Assembly: GCA_963836015.1 (NCBI GenBank)
Contig: CAWIIF010000004.1
Location: 682,001 to 746,000 of the forward strand
Reading direction: 5' to 3'
Source of the DNA: CAWCDJ01 sp963836015
GTDB taxonomy: Bacteria > Acidobacteriota > Terriglobia > Bryobacterales > Bryobacteraceae
DNA: 64,000 nt
This document shows positions 1 through 9,519 of the stretch, one piece after another; within the stretch, counting starts at the first letter, position 1, and every line of letters begins with the position of its first letter. The position numbers were made by a program, and so were the translations under genes. The notes under the pieces were generated by a model that was given only the letters and a program-made list of their open reading frames with translations, was not told the DNA's origin and searched no databases.

Positions 1-654
1 AACGCCTACCGCAACGCCGGAATCCTCTACCGGGAGATCGGCGAGAGGCTGGCGTCCCACGGTCCGACTGCATCGGCCGCGGCCGGTACGAGCCCCGAAT
101 TCTGGTACCGCAAGTCGCTGGCGGCCCTTCTGCGCAGCGAACGGATCGAGCTCGCCTGGAACGCCCAGTATCGCGCGGAGAACCCGAAATGGCGCGATCG
201 CGGGCTCACTTCCGTGCCGGGCGATCTGTACCTGGCCCTGGGCAGGACCTACCTGCGCCTCGGCGACCCGGCCGGCGCCGTGGCGGCTTTCGAGAAGGGC
301 CGGAGGCTTGGATCCGACCCCGACCTGCTCGAGGATCTCGCCGGGGCCTATCGTTCCGCCGGCGAGCCGCGCAAGGCCGCCCAGGCCATGGTGGAAGCCC
401 TGGCCGTCGATCCCAGCCGGAACCAGCTCAACGCACAGTTGCTGGATCTCTACCAGCAGATCGACCCGCAAGGCTGCTCGATCAGCCACGAGGGCGGTTC
501 CGCCAGCCTGAATGTCGATTGCCCGCTGGTCCACGGAGACATCTGCGCGGCCTCGCAGAACGTGGAGAACAACTACCTGCGCCGCGGCCAGACCTACGAA
601 GCCGGCGAGATCCGGCGCGTCGCCACCGGCCAGCTCGGCTGCCCGGCTCCGTGA
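1..654 (+). CDS. TPR-repeat protein, C-terminal part (truncated by window edge)
   Basis: The frame is open from the first base and ends at a TGA at 652-654, so the start lies outside the window. It contains at least two tetratricopeptide repeats (about codons 70-150; motif like YLALGRTYLRLGDPAGAVAAF) followed by a short Cys-containing tail (CSISHEGG, CPLVHGDICAA). TPR proteins are protein-interaction scaffolds, and in acidobacteria they are often the tails of large membrane proteins. What the N-terminal part does cannot be seen here. The next gene runs in the opposite direction and converges on it with a 22-base gap. Confidence 0.7.
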   Translation, partial: NAYRNAGILYREIGERLASHGPTASAAAGTSPEFWYRKSLAALLRSERIELAWNAQYRAENPKWRDRGLTSVPGDLYLALGRTYLRLGDPAGAVAAFEKGRRLGSDPDLLEDLAGAYRSAGEPRKAAQAMVEALAVDPSRNQLNAQLLDLYQQIDPQGCSISHEGGSASLNVDCPLVHGDICAASQNVENNYLRRGQTYEAGEIRRVATGQLGCPAP

Positions 655-676
655 GGGTCGCGGCTCTGTACGATGG

Positions 677-2257
677 CTACTGCCGCGCCTCGTCGAGCGA
701 CGACTCGTCAACCATCTCGATGGCATTGACACAGGCGTAGTTGCGCACCGGATGCAGGGAAATCTCCAGCTTGCCCTGTGCGTCGGGCTCCAGCCCGTGG
801 GCCGTGAACGAAACAGCGCGATGACTGCCGTGCGCCTCTTTGAAGATGTCGAAGCCGCGCCGCAGCGCCGCTCCATTGGCTAGAATGTCGAAGATCCGGC
901 TGCCGGTTCCGCCCCCGGCGGGCGTCCCGGGTCCGAACCACGCCTCCGCGAAGTAGAGAGTCACTCCGTATCGCCCGGGCGGCACCGGGATCACGTATCG
1001 CAGGTTGCCGAACCGCTCGCCATGGAACAGCTCCGGGTCCCCGGTCGTCTCCACGGGCTGCGTCCGCACCACCAGTTGGCCTCCGTGAGCGTACCGGTCG
1101 GGCTCCCAGGTCTGCCCCTGGCTGTCGGTGTAGCCGTGATCGCGGGACACGATCCGCACCGGACGCAGCCTCCCCGGCGTACCCGGAATGATCTCGATCG
1201 CGTTCACAAATGCCGCGTTGGTTACGGCTTCGAATTTCAGGTGCAGTTTGCCGTCGGCTGAGGGAACGATGTCCTTGAACGCGCGGACATCCGCCGTGGT
1301 CGCCCCCACCTCGCCGATAACGTCGAAATTCGGCAGGATCCGCTGTCCGTTGGCGTAGACATCGAAAATCCGGCTGGTCTCCCCGCCTCCGGCCGCATTA
1401 TTCTCGCCGTACAGCGTCTCGGCGAAATAGAGCCGGAGCTCGTAGACGCCGGCAGCCAGTGGAATGTCGTAGCTGAAGGTGCCTTCCCGCCGCGTCTGGT
1501 AAAGCCGCGGCTCGCGCGTTCCCAGGATCGGCCGGTCTCCGCAATCGAAGACGGAGCCTCCCTGGAAATAGCGGTCGCCCTCCCAAACGCGGCCCGAGCG
1601 GTCGGAGTACTTTCCATTCTCAAACCCGGCCAGCAGGCGAACCTCCTGGGTTCCCGAGGCGGCTGCCGGAACCGACAGGGCCGGCTTTTTAGCCGAACTT
1701 CCGGGAACGCCGGGACCGGCGTAATGGATTGCGGCCGCGCTGGCGCAGATCGCCAGCCCGATCGTGACGGCGAACAGCGTCTTCCGGTAGCTGCCGGTTG
1801 TCCGGATTCCCGTCGCCGGCGGCATTTCCAGCGGCGCTTCGGGCGCCGCCACCGGAGCTTCCGGCTCCGGCGCTGGGGTGCTCCCGTTCTCCGTTACGGA
1901 GCGCTGCGGTACAAATCGCGGCGCATATTGGCCGGGAGGTATTTCGATGCGGACGGGGTTCGCCAGGCCCTCGGTCTCGTAATAATCCCGAAGGCGTTTC
2001 CGCAGGCGGTGCGCCTCTACCCGGACGATCGAATCCCGCTTCTGATCGAACTCCGCCGGACGGCCCAGCGCGTCGACAGCAATGCTGTATTCTTTGATCT
2101 GGCTCGTCGCGCCGTCGAAGTACTTGGCACAAACGTAGGTAAGTACGAGTTCCAGGTTCGGCGCCCGATCAAAAATGCCGGAGCGGAGAACGGTTTCCAG
2201 TTCCCGCCGCTCTAATTCCCGTTTTTCGAGTTCAAGACCCACGTCCGAGTGCGTCAT
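677..2257 (-). CDS. Membrane-anchored protein with helical DNA-binding-like N-domain and two malectin domains
   Basis: 526 residues. Residues about 20-95 form a helical module with the recurring motif KEYSIAVDALGRP..FD, then IVRVEAHRLRKRL..YY, which is seen at the N-terminus of acidobacterial and proteobacterial one-component-like proteins. A proline-rich linker and one transmembrane helix (about residues 158-178) follow. Two tandem malectin-like carbohydrate-binding domains follow (about 205-360 and 365-515), each with the RIFD(V/I)xANG and YFAE signatures and ending in VNAIE. The topology suggests a cytoplasmic N-domain and periplasmic sugar-binding sensors. A transmembrane carbohydrate sensor that acts on DNA or a partner is inference. 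The ATG start is clear; it is the last gene of a minus-strand block. Confidence 0.75.
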   Translation of the reverse strand: MTHSDVGLELEKRELERRELETVLRSGIFDRAPNLELVLTYVCAKYFDGATSQIKEYSIAVDALGRPAEFDQKRDSIVRVEAHRLRKRLRDYYETEGLANPVRIEIPPGQYAPRFVPQRSVTENGSTPAPEPEAPVAAPEAPLEMPPATGIRTTGSYRKTLFAVTIGLAICASAAAIHYAGPGVPGSSAKKPALSVPAAASGTQEVRLLAGFENGKYSDRSGRVWEGDRYFQGGSVFDCGDRPILGTREPRLYQTRREGTFSYDIPLAAGVYELRLYFAETLYGENNAAGGGETSRIFDVYANGQRILPNFDVIGEVGATTADVRAFKDIVPSADGKLHLKFEAVTNAAFVNAIEIIPGTPGRLRPVRIVSRDHGYTDSQGQTWEPDRYAHGGQLVVRTQPVETTGDPELFHGERFGNLRYVIPVPPGRYGVTLYFAEAWFGPGTPAGGGTGSRIFDILANGAALRRGFDIFKEAHGSHRAVSFTAHGLEPDAQGKLEISLHPVRNYACVNAIEMVDESSLDEARQ

Positions 2258-2359
2258 ATCCCCACCGAGGCTGCAGGGCAGTATACACGCACTCGCGAGT
2301 AACCGTCAACTACGTTAACGTTGCGCCGTTCAAGCCTGTTAACGGCCTTTTCCCGGCGT

Positions 2360-4474
2360 CTATGGCAGGAAGCGGACCATCGTGGAGGTCTCCGACGAAG
2401 TATTCCCCTGCCGGGCCGTAGCCCGGATCTGATAATCGCCCGGCGGGATGGCCGCGGCGGGGATCGTCATCAGGTAGGGGATCCGGCCGCTGGCGTCTGC
2501 TGCCGGCAGTTCCATCGGAACGTTGGCGAGCACCTTGCCTCCCTGCACGAACTGGACCTCCACCGTCGGCCGGGCGGAGATCGAAGCATCCTGGTAGACC
2601 GTAAAGAACAGGCGCAGCATGGCATTGGCGCCCTTCTGAATGCCGGCGTCCAAGGTCGGCGTGACGCTCCCGCCCTGGAACTGGAAAGGCTCGTCCGGGG
2701 CCAGGCCTTTCGCATTCGGCGTGTAGGAGTGCATCACCGTGAGTGACGAGATTCCGACCCCCTTTGCCTTGGGGGCTACGTCGAACGTGGATCGCTCGAC
2801 ACCTGTTTTGCCGCTCTCGCGGTCCATCACGGCCGCGTCCAGAGTGTACTTGCCAGGCGGAATGTTGACCGTCAGCTTGTCGACGAAGTTACCCGCCTTC
2901 AACTGTTCGGCGGTGACGTGAAACGACCGGTCGCGGGAAAATTTCTTGACCACCTGCCCGCCCGAGTCCTTTACCAGCGCTGCCAGCGAGCAGTGCACGT
3001 CGAAGGCATGGTGCGGCTCGTCGGCTTTGGCCGAAAGCGAATGCAGCGGCACCTCCACCAGCAGCGCTACGTCCGTCCCTTCGGCCTTCGGTTGAAGCAG
3101 GACCGCCCCGGAGTGGAACGCCACGTCCTCGGAAAGCTTGCCGTCGGAGATCGCCTTGAGCAGCGGCAGTTCGAAGGGCATCAGTCCCGATGCCCGGGCT
3201 TCCGGAGGCAGCGCGAAATATCCGTTGCGGGCGTGGATCACGATACTCTTGCGGCTGGTGTTGACGGACAGCTTGCGGAAACTCCCGTCGTAGTTCTGAA
3301 TGCCGGGGTTGAACGACAGCTCATAGTAGCTGGCGATCTCTTCGTTCACCTGCCGCAGCGGGCTGCGCAGGTCATTGCTGTCGCCGATGAGGAACCCCCC
3401 GGTGTCCTCGGCCAGATCGCGAAGCTTGAGCTGGGTATTGGCGCGTGCCGAGACTTCCGCGTTATCCGACGACATGATCTCAGCCTTGGTGGTAGCTCCC
3501 TCGGTGCGGGTGATCGTGGTGTGGCTCGCGCCGGCTGCCCCTTCCAGTTCCCCGGTCGCGCCCGAATTTTGCGCCGAGGTCATGACTCCGCGGGTATCCA
3601 CGGAATAGAAAGTTACGTTGGCGCGATTGGCGAGGCTGGTGAGCGCGTCGAATTGCGCGTCCAGCTCCGGCGTGAGATACATGCCATAGGTGAAGTAGAG
3701 GACCGACTTGCGGCCGGGCATCGACTGCAGTCCCTGTACCAGGGATTTGAGGGCCGTGAGCGTGAGCCGCGCGCCCTGCGAACCGACCGCCTCATCCATG
3801 CGCAGCATGTCTAGCATCACCGAAGCCAGCTTTGCATCGAGCGCCTGCCCACCGTTGCTGACAGTCTGACCTGCCGACTGGGTCGCCGCCGCACGCACGT
3901 CGCTGTCCTGGTTCACTTGGCCGGCCACGTTGCGCTTGAGCTCTGCGAGGATGGCATCCGATTCGGAGGCGAGCTTGGGTCCTCCCAGGCCCTCGGTGGC
4001 ATGTTCGATCGCCTGCGTAAGCTTGGCCTTATCGGTGGTGAACGGCTGCAGCACCGATAATTGCGTGTTGATCACCACCACGGAATAAAACACGTTGGCG
4101 CCCTGCTCTCCCTTGATCAGGTCGAGCGCCGCGCTGCGTGCCAGTTTTCGCTGGTCGGGCGCGGGCATGGCTTCGAAGGCCAAGGTCACCAGGCGGATCT
4201 GCTGCAGCGGGTTGAGGTTCGTAGTGGCCCCGGAGGGGCTGATCGCCTCGGCCCCGCGCACCAGCCGGAAACTGGTCAGGGTCTGCTTGTTTCCGTCGTC
4301 GGAAACCGTCAGCTCTTCCGGTTTGAGGTCGGTCACCGGCTTGCCCTTTTTGTCGCGGACCACGATGTCCAGGATCACCTCTTCGGCGGTGCTCTTGACG
4401 AGCGGAGTCTGGGGGGCTTGTTGGGCTGATGCGATGGCGCACAGCAGAGCCAGGGGCCGGATGCCGATTTTCAT
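2360..4474 (-). CDS. Exported VWFA-related acidobacterial protein
   Basis: 704 residues with a short signal peptide cut near the Ala-Ser-Ala-Gln at residues 15-18. The N-terminal segment (VILDIVVRDKKGKPVTDL, then an FxVxDDG-like motif) is the hallmark of the acidobacterial VWFA-related family. A von Willebrand A-like fold follows (about 90-330, GRKSVLYFTYGMYLTPE), but a complete DxSxS metal site is not visible. The C-terminal half carries beta-rich modules that resemble bacterial surface domains. Start ATG has an AGGAG ribosome site 8 bases upstream. It lies 10 bases downstream of the TPR gene and is probably co-transcribed with it. The precise ligand is unknown. Confidence 0.85.
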   Translation of the reverse strand: MKIGIRPLALLCAIASAQQAPQTPLVKSTAEEVILDIVVRDKKGKPVTDLKPEELTVSDDGNKQTLTSFRLVRGAEAISPSGATTNLNPLQQIRLVTLAFEAMPAPDQRKLARSAALDLIKGEQGANVFYSVVVINTQLSVLQPFTTDKAKLTQAIEHATEGLGGPKLASESDAILAELKRNVAGQVNQDSDVRAAATQSAGQTVSNGGQALDAKLASVMLDMLRMDEAVGSQGARLTLTALKSLVQGLQSMPGRKSVLYFTYGMYLTPELDAQFDALTSLANRANVTFYSVDTRGVMTSAQNSGATGELEGAAGASHTTITRTEGATTKAEIMSSDNAEVSARANTQLKLRDLAEDTGGFLIGDSNDLRSPLRQVNEEIASYYELSFNPGIQNYDGSFRKLSVNTSRKSIVIHARNGYFALPPEARASGLMPFELPLLKAISDGKLSEDVAFHSGAVLLQPKAEGTDVALLVEVPLHSLSAKADEPHHAFDVHCSLAALVKDSGGQVVKKFSRDRSFHVTAEQLKAGNFVDKLTVNIPPGKYTLDAAVMDRESGKTGVERSTFDVAPKAKGVGISSLTVMHSYTPNAKGLAPDEPFQFQGGSVTPTLDAGIQKGANAMLRLFFTVYQDASISARPTVEVQFVQGGKVLANVPMELPAADASGRIPYLMTIPAAAIPPGDYQIRATARQGNTSSETSTMVRFLP

Positions 4475-4484
4475 GAGGGGTCTC

Positions 4485-5567
4485 CTATTTTGCGTTGGTG
4501 AGTCGTTTGAATTCTCCGAGCTCGCGCGTCGCGTCCGCTCTGCGTCCGAGCCGTAAGTACGCGGAACCCAGGCTGTAGCGGGCGTCCGGATTGTCGGGCG
4601 CGAGCTTCACGGCGAGCTCCAGCTCCGCCGCGGCCCTGGCCGGCTGCTCTTTGGCCAGCAGCACGCGGCCGAGCTCCAGGTGAGTCGAAAAATCTTCCGG
4701 GGCGGCCTTGACGGCCCGCTCGGCGTAGGTGAGCGCCGTGGCCGTGTCCTCTCGTTTGAGATAGATGACCGTCAGGCTGACCAGGGCGAGCACGTGGTTC
4801 GGCGCCCGCTCGAGCGTCTTCTTGATTTCCTCGATACCGCGGTCCGTATCCTGCATGTTGAGGAACGCGCCGAAGCGAAAGTGCACATTGGGTTCGGAAT
4901 CGTATTGCTGGGCGACGGCCTGGAACTTGCGTTCGGCCTCCTGGTAATCCATCTCCATGCCGGAGGACATGGCATCGCCCAGTTTGTAGACCAGGTCGCG
5001 GCTGGCTTCGGGAACCTCGGAGGGCAGCCACGGCTGGCGCAGCCCGGCAATTCCCGCGGCCACGATGGTCTCCGGCGACTTGCGGTCGATCCGCGTCAGC
5101 TCGGTGAGTATCGTGACGGCCTTCTCGAAGCTGCCGGCCTTGGTCAGAAGCAGCGCATAATGCAGCCGCGCTGTCCGGGCCAGTTCCGCCGTTTCGTCGA
5201 ATCCCAGGCGCTCCACCCGGGTGAAGCTCCCGAGAGCCGTATCGTATTGCCGCAGGCGGTATTCGCAGAGCCCCGCCATCGTCCAGGCCGGTGCGCTCGT
5301 GGGCTTGACCTCCGCCAGGTGGGCGAATAAGGGAGCGCAATCGGAATAGCGGTCGAGATCGTAGGCGATCGATCCGGCGCTCCACAAGCCATCTTCCCAG
5401 CCGGGCTTGAGCTTGAGCGCCTGCCGGTAGAGTCCCAGCGCCTTCTCCATTTGTTTGGCGTTGCGGGCAGCGTCGGCCTGCCGGGAGAGAGCCTCGAACG
5501 AGGGCGGAGCGTTCTGCGCCCCGACGGCGGCTGCAAGCATCATGAGGGCCAACACGGCAATCGGCAT
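4485..5567 (-). CDS. Exported TPR-repeat protein
   Basis: 360 residues. A signal peptide (MPIAVLALMMLAAAVGAQ) precedes a nearly continuous array of tetratricopeptide repeats ending at residue 355, with typical motif pairs such as ALGLYRQALKLKPGW and ARYSLGSAYLRLGRRADA. It is predicted to be a periplasmic scaffold with no catalytic domain. It lies directly upstream of the VWFA gene (10-base gap), so the two probably form an operon and may work together at the envelope. A terminator-like hairpin separates it from the receptor gene upstream. Confidence 0.85.
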   Translation of the reverse strand: MPIAVLALMMLAAAVGAQNAPPSFEALSRQADAARNAKQMEKALGLYRQALKLKPGWEDGLWSAGSIAYDLDRYSDCAPLFAHLAEVKPTSAPAWTMAGLCEYRLRQYDTALGSFTRVERLGFDETAELARTARLHYALLLTKAGSFEKAVTILTELTRIDRKSPETIVAAGIAGLRQPWLPSEVPEASRDLVYKLGDAMSSGMEMDYQEAERKFQAVAQQYDSEPNVHFRFGAFLNMQDTDRGIEEIKKTLERAPNHVLALVSLTVIYLKREDTATALTYAERAVKAAPEDFSTHLELGRVLLAKEQPARAAAELELAVKLAPDNPDARYSLGSAYLRLGRRADATRELGEFKRLTNAK

Positions 5568-5597
5568 CCCTGAGGAGTATCTTATCCGAAAACAGAG

Positions 5598-5630
5598 AAG
5601 GCGGCCGCCCCTCTTCGGGACGGCCGCCTT
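5598..5630 (-). terminator. Rho-independent-type hairpin after the TonB-like receptor gene
   Basis: Inverted repeat AAGGCGGCCG (5598-5607) and CGGCCGCCTT (5621-5630) form a 10-bp perfect GC-rich stem. It lies about 20 bases past the receptor stop codon and before the TPR gene start. On the minus strand the stem is followed by a T-rich stretch (CTCTGTTTTC). It should end transcription of the receptor gene, or reduce read-through into the TPR-VWFA pair. Confidence 0.75.
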
Positions 5631-5651
5631 TGGTCAGACCGGAACCGGCGA

Positions 5652-8600
5652 TCAGAAGAAGAACTTGATCGCCACTTGCACTACGCGATGGCCTTGCTTG
5701 TTGGTGACGTAACCGAACAGCGGCGTGTTGACCTTGCCGGTGCCGGAATCGAAGCCCAGGCCCAGGTTGCTCCCGTTGAACGACCACAGCGGATGGTTCA
5801 GGAAGTTGTAGCCGTTTAACCGGAGCTGCAGCTTCTTCGATTCCTTGATCTGGAAGTTCTTGAAGAGCCCCATATCCCAGTTAAAGAAGCTCGGTCCGTA
5901 AATTGCCGGCAGAACACTCGGCCCATTCTGCCCGATGGCGGTCGGGAACGAGAAGCAGCTCGAATTGATGAACTGATTCGTTCCCAGGCCCGACGTCGGA
6001 TTGCACGTCAGAATCGGGTTGAGCTGGATGTCGTTCGTCCCCAGCAGCGACACGTTGCTGATGTTATAAGTCGTGCCGGGTACTTTGGCGCCGTTCAGGT
6101 TCAGGCCGAAATTTTGCCCGCCGCTGTTGCCCGTGAGATTGGCGCCGCTTTCCAGTTGCAGAATACCGGAAAGCTGCCATCCGTTGACAAATCCCCCGGC
6201 GATCTTTTGTCTGGCGAAGTTCCCTAATTCGACCGAGTAAGCCATGTTGAAGATGTGCGTCCGATTCGACGGCTGCACGCCATAATCGTTGGACAGGTTG
6301 TACTGGTCGAGTGTCGGGCTGACGATTCCCATCGCCTTGCCGTACGTGTAATTCATGTTGACGGTGTAGCGGCCCTTGGTGCGGACCCACGTCATCTGCA
6401 AAGCGTTGTAGTTGGCGTACCCCTTGTTGGTCGCAAGGTTCAGATCGGAGAACCCCTTCAGCGGACGGAAATTGTCCGCCGTGAGGCTGTTGGGGTCCAC
6501 GCCCTGGTTCAACATCGCTCCCACCGGAACCAGGTTGATATTCGATCCGGCTCCCGAGGTGAGCGCCAAGTCGTGGCTCGAATTGCCCACATAGGCCACT
6601 TCGAGAAGGCTCGACCAAGGCATTCGACGCGACACCGTGAAGCTGTAGCTGTCCGTATACGGCTGCCGGTCGTCCTTGCTGTCCACCGCCGAGGGGCTGG
6701 ATGCCTGGTCGGCGACGTTCAGGGTATCGAGATTCTTCGCCAGAACCGGAATACCGTTGACGTTGGAACCCAGACTCCTGCTCACCACGCCCGCGGCAAC
6801 GTCCAACCCGTTGGTGAACTGGCCGGAATGGTAGTAATACCGGCCCCAGCCGCCGCGAAGGACCGTTTTGCCGCTGCCGGTGAGGTCGTAAGCCATGCCA
6901 AAACGCGGCTGCCAGAAGAGCGCCCGAGTCGGGAACCCTCCCAACGGAACATTCGAATTGCGCTTATTCCATTCGAACCCGCAGTATTGCAGAGGGGTGC
7001 AGGTCGAGCTGTACTTCGAGTAGTCGAAGATCGAGTAGCCGTAGCCGAGCCGGTCCACCCAGGGCTGGAAGTGCGTAGCGCGAAGGCCGAGTTCCAGCGT
7101 GAGGCGGCGGCTGACCTTCCAGGAATCCTGAACAAAGCCCTCGTACGTGCTGTAGGCGATGTCGTTGATGCGGTTGAACGAAGTCTCGTTATAGGAGTTG
7201 AGTGTGCCGGTGACCAGGTCGGCATACGCGTTCCCCAGGGAATTCGGGTTGCCGACATTGGCTTCAATGAACCCATTGGTATTGTTGTTCGCGGGCTGCG
7301 CGTTGCGAATCCATTCCCAAAATCCGCCGGCCTTGATCGTGTGGGTGCTCACTACCTTCGTGATGGTGTCGCTGGCGCTCGGCATATACTTGTTGGCATA
7401 CAGTCCCGCGGTGGGGCCGCCGGCCTCGAAACCGCCGGGGTTGAACACGAGCGCTGCTTCGCCGCCGCCCCATCCGCCGAAGGACGGAATCTGGGCTACG
7501 CCATTCTTAAACAGCCCCTTGTAGTTATAACCGACCTTAGTGCGATCCACTTTGGACGGATCCTGGAATACGTTGGGGAAGCCGATGAAGGTGTAGCCGA
7601 AGACAAATTCGTTCGTCATGCTCGGGCTGAAAACGTGGGTCAGGGAGGCGGAAATCGAATCCGAGCGGTTCCTACCCAGGACCGGCGTCGGATACGGCAC
7701 CTGCCCGCCATTGCGCCACCATAGCCCTACTGGGAACAGTTGCGTTTCCCGCTGCAGGTTATACCGGACGAACAGCTTCGTGTTGTCGCTGATGCTGTAA
7801 TCCACACGCGACATCCACTGCGTGTTGTTCTGATTGAATGTTTCCGCCTGAACGTAATTGAACCCGCCGTTCGAGTTCGGGTCAGCGTTTGGCTGCGGAA
7901 ACAGCTTCATCAGTGCCTGCATATTCGGGTCGACCATTGATGCCGGCAGGATCCCGCCGGGAGCCAGCTGCAGGGCTGCCGCGTTCAGTTGTCCGGGAGG
8001 GCCGCCGGATGCCGTGATGTTACCTTCCTTGGCGATTTCGGACGGCGAGAAGTTGCCCGCAATTTCGCCAGGCGTCGGGACGGTGGCGCGCAGCAATCCC
8101 GTATCGAGCGTCTGGTAGAAGTACTCGAACCCGGTGAAGAAGAAGAGCTTGTTGCGGTTCTTGTTGAAATTCGTGCCGGGGATCAGAACCGGGCCGCCGA
8201 TCGTAAACCCGGGATAGTAATACTTGTTCTCGGGCCGCTGCTGGCCGCTCGCGTTGAACAGGGCATCGTTGGCGTTCATCGCGTAGTTGCGCGCGTAGAA
8301 GAACCCCGAACCGTGGAAATCCTTTCCGCCCGACTTGGCCACCGAACTCACCACCGCCGGACCCTTCTGGTTTTCGGCGGAGAAGTTCGACGTCATCACC
8401 TTGAACTCCTCGACCATGTCGGAGTTGGGGTTCACCGGGGTGTCGCAATTGCAGCCCGGGTCGGAGACGTGAGCGCCGTCCGCGGTGATGTCCAGCGAAT
8501 TGCTGGGCAGGCCGTTGTATGAGAACGCGTTGTTCAAGGGGCTCTGGCTGCCGGCGTCGCCATTGGCGTTGATGCCGATGGTCTCTCCCGTGTAGTTGGA

Positions 8601-9134
8601 CTTGTTGGAAGTCCCGTTCTGGATGCCGAAGCCCGGCATGATCTTGATGAACTCGGCGGCGTTGCTGCCTACCGAAACGTAGCTTTGCAGTTCCTTCGTC
8701 GTGAGGGTGGCCGACTTCTCGCCGGAATCGACCGGTACGATGGTGTCGGCGCTGCCCACGATCTCCACCGTCTGATTGGTTGTGCCGACCTTCAATGTGG
8801 CGTTGATGTTGCGCTTGTCGCCGCCGCCCAGTGAAAAGCCTGCAACCTTGTATGTGTCAAAGCCTTTGGATTCGACCGAGACGTCGTAGGTGCCAACCGG
8901 TACGGATGCGAAGGTGAAGTAGCCGTCGCTATTCGTCACCGTAGTGCGGACCGACCCGGATTGCGCATCGGTCAATGTCACCTTGGCCCCGACCACGGCC
9001 GCCTGCGACGGGTCCGAGACGACGCCTGTCAGCGTCGCGTAGATTCCCTGCGCAGCGAGTGTGCTCGCGAGCAAAGTCATCGCCGCAATCCCGGCGATCA
9101 ATCCCAACCATTTCAGTTTTAAAAACTGCTTCAT
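5652..9134 (-). CDS. TonB-dependent receptor with carboxypeptidase regulatory-like N-domain
   Basis: 1160 residues from the ATG at 9134, chosen because GGGAGGG lies 9 bases upstream; a TTG six codons further up overlaps that ribosome site. A signal peptide (residues 1-28) is followed by a carboxypeptidase regulatory-like beta domain (about 30-110, TLTGVVSDPSQAAV), then a plug region and a large outer-membrane beta barrel ending in aromatic residues (QVAIKFFF), typical of barrel insertion. The family dominates acidobacterial outer membranes and is generally linked to uptake of large substrates such as oligosaccharides; the substrate here is unknown. It appears monocistronic, with a terminator downstream. 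Confidence 0.92.
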   Translation of the reverse strand: MKQFLKLKWLGLIAGIAAMTLLASTLAAQGIYATLTGVVSDPSQAAVVGAKVTLTDAQSGSVRTTVTNSDGYFTFASVPVGTYDVSVESKGFDTYKVAGFSLGGGDKRNINATLKVGTTNQTVEIVGSADTIVPVDSGEKSATLTTKELQSYVSVGSNAAEFIKIMPGFGIQNGTSNKSNYTGETIGINANGDAGSQSPLNNAFSYNGLPSNSLDITADGAHVSDPGCNCDTPVNPNSDMVEEFKVMTSNFSAENQKGPAVVSSVAKSGGKDFHGSGFFYARNYAMNANDALFNASGQQRPENKYYYPGFTIGGPVLIPGTNFNKNRNKLFFFTGFEYFYQTLDTGLLRATVPTPGEIAGNFSPSEIAKEGNITASGGPPGQLNAAALQLAPGGILPASMVDPNMQALMKLFPQPNADPNSNGGFNYVQAETFNQNNTQWMSRVDYSISDNTKLFVRYNLQRETQLFPVGLWWRNGGQVPYPTPVLGRNRSDSISASLTHVFSPSMTNEFVFGYTFIGFPNVFQDPSKVDRTKVGYNYKGLFKNGVAQIPSFGGWGGGEAALVFNPGGFEAGGPTAGLYANKYMPSASDTITKVVSTHTIKAGGFWEWIRNAQPANNNTNGFIEANVGNPNSLGNAYADLVTGTLNSYNETSFNRINDIAYSTYEGFVQDSWKVSRRLTLELGLRATHFQPWVDRLGYGYSIFDYSKYSSTCTPLQYCGFEWNKRNSNVPLGGFPTRALFWQPRFGMAYDLTGSGKTVLRGGWGRYYYHSGQFTNGLDVAAGVVSRSLGSNVNGIPVLAKNLDTLNVADQASSPSAVDSKDDRQPYTDSYSFTVSRRMPWSSLLEVAYVGNSSHDLALTSGAGSNINLVPVGAMLNQGVDPNSLTADNFRPLKGFSDLNLATNKGYANYNALQMTWVRTKGRYTVNMNYTYGKAMGIVSPTLDQYNLSNDYGVQPSNRTHIFNMAYSVELGNFARQKIAGGFVNGWQLSGILQLESGANLTGNSGGQNFGLNLNGAKVPGTTYNISNVSLLGTNDIQLNPILTCNPTSGLGTNQFINSSCFSFPTAIGQNGPSVLPAIYGPSFFNWDMGLFKNFQIKESKKLQLRLNGYNFLNHPLWSFNGSNLGLGFDSGTGKVNTPLFGYVTNKQGHRVVQVAIKFFF

Positions 9135-9519
9135 TCGACCCAGCCCTCCCAATTGAGCTTCCGCACAGATCCCATCGCGGACTTGCCAAGTAATATAAAC
9201 CTACTACTGGCAATAAAAAAGGCTAATGCAGTGGAATTGTGGTGAACAGTACCACAGCGCCAAGGCATTAACTGCCGTGATGTTCTACGCCTATTTTTTG
9301 CCCCGAAGAACCCGTCCGGAATCAGAGGGCTGCGGTGCAGCCCCTGGTGCAAGCGCGTACAGGCGATCCCCGGATCCCGGTAACGGACGAAGGGGTTAAC
9401 GGACCCGGTTACGTCTGCGTTAACTGCGAATCGGACTTCTAAGTCTTTGAGTTATCAGCATGAACGGACCTCGCCGGTCGCGATGGTGATAAAATCCTTG
9501 TCCTGGGGGGAAGTCCGTT
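9135..9519. promoter_or_regulatory. Divergent intergenic region between the receptor and the TPR-deiodinase operon
   Basis: 385 bases without a convincing gene. The part next to the receptor (about 9185-9230) is AT-rich, including an A-run and TATAAAC-like sequence, and probably holds the receptor promoter, though no clean -35/-10 pair could be fixed. On the plus side TGATAAAAT (about 9487-9495) is a possible -10 element 25 bases before the downstream gene, and GGGGGGAAG (9505-9513) is its ribosome site. No repeat array or structured RNA was recognised. Confidence 0.45.

Noticed and set aside
6255..7724. Antisense open frame of about 489 codons inside the TonB-dependent receptor
   Set aside because: Shadow of the receptor; composition is not protein-like.
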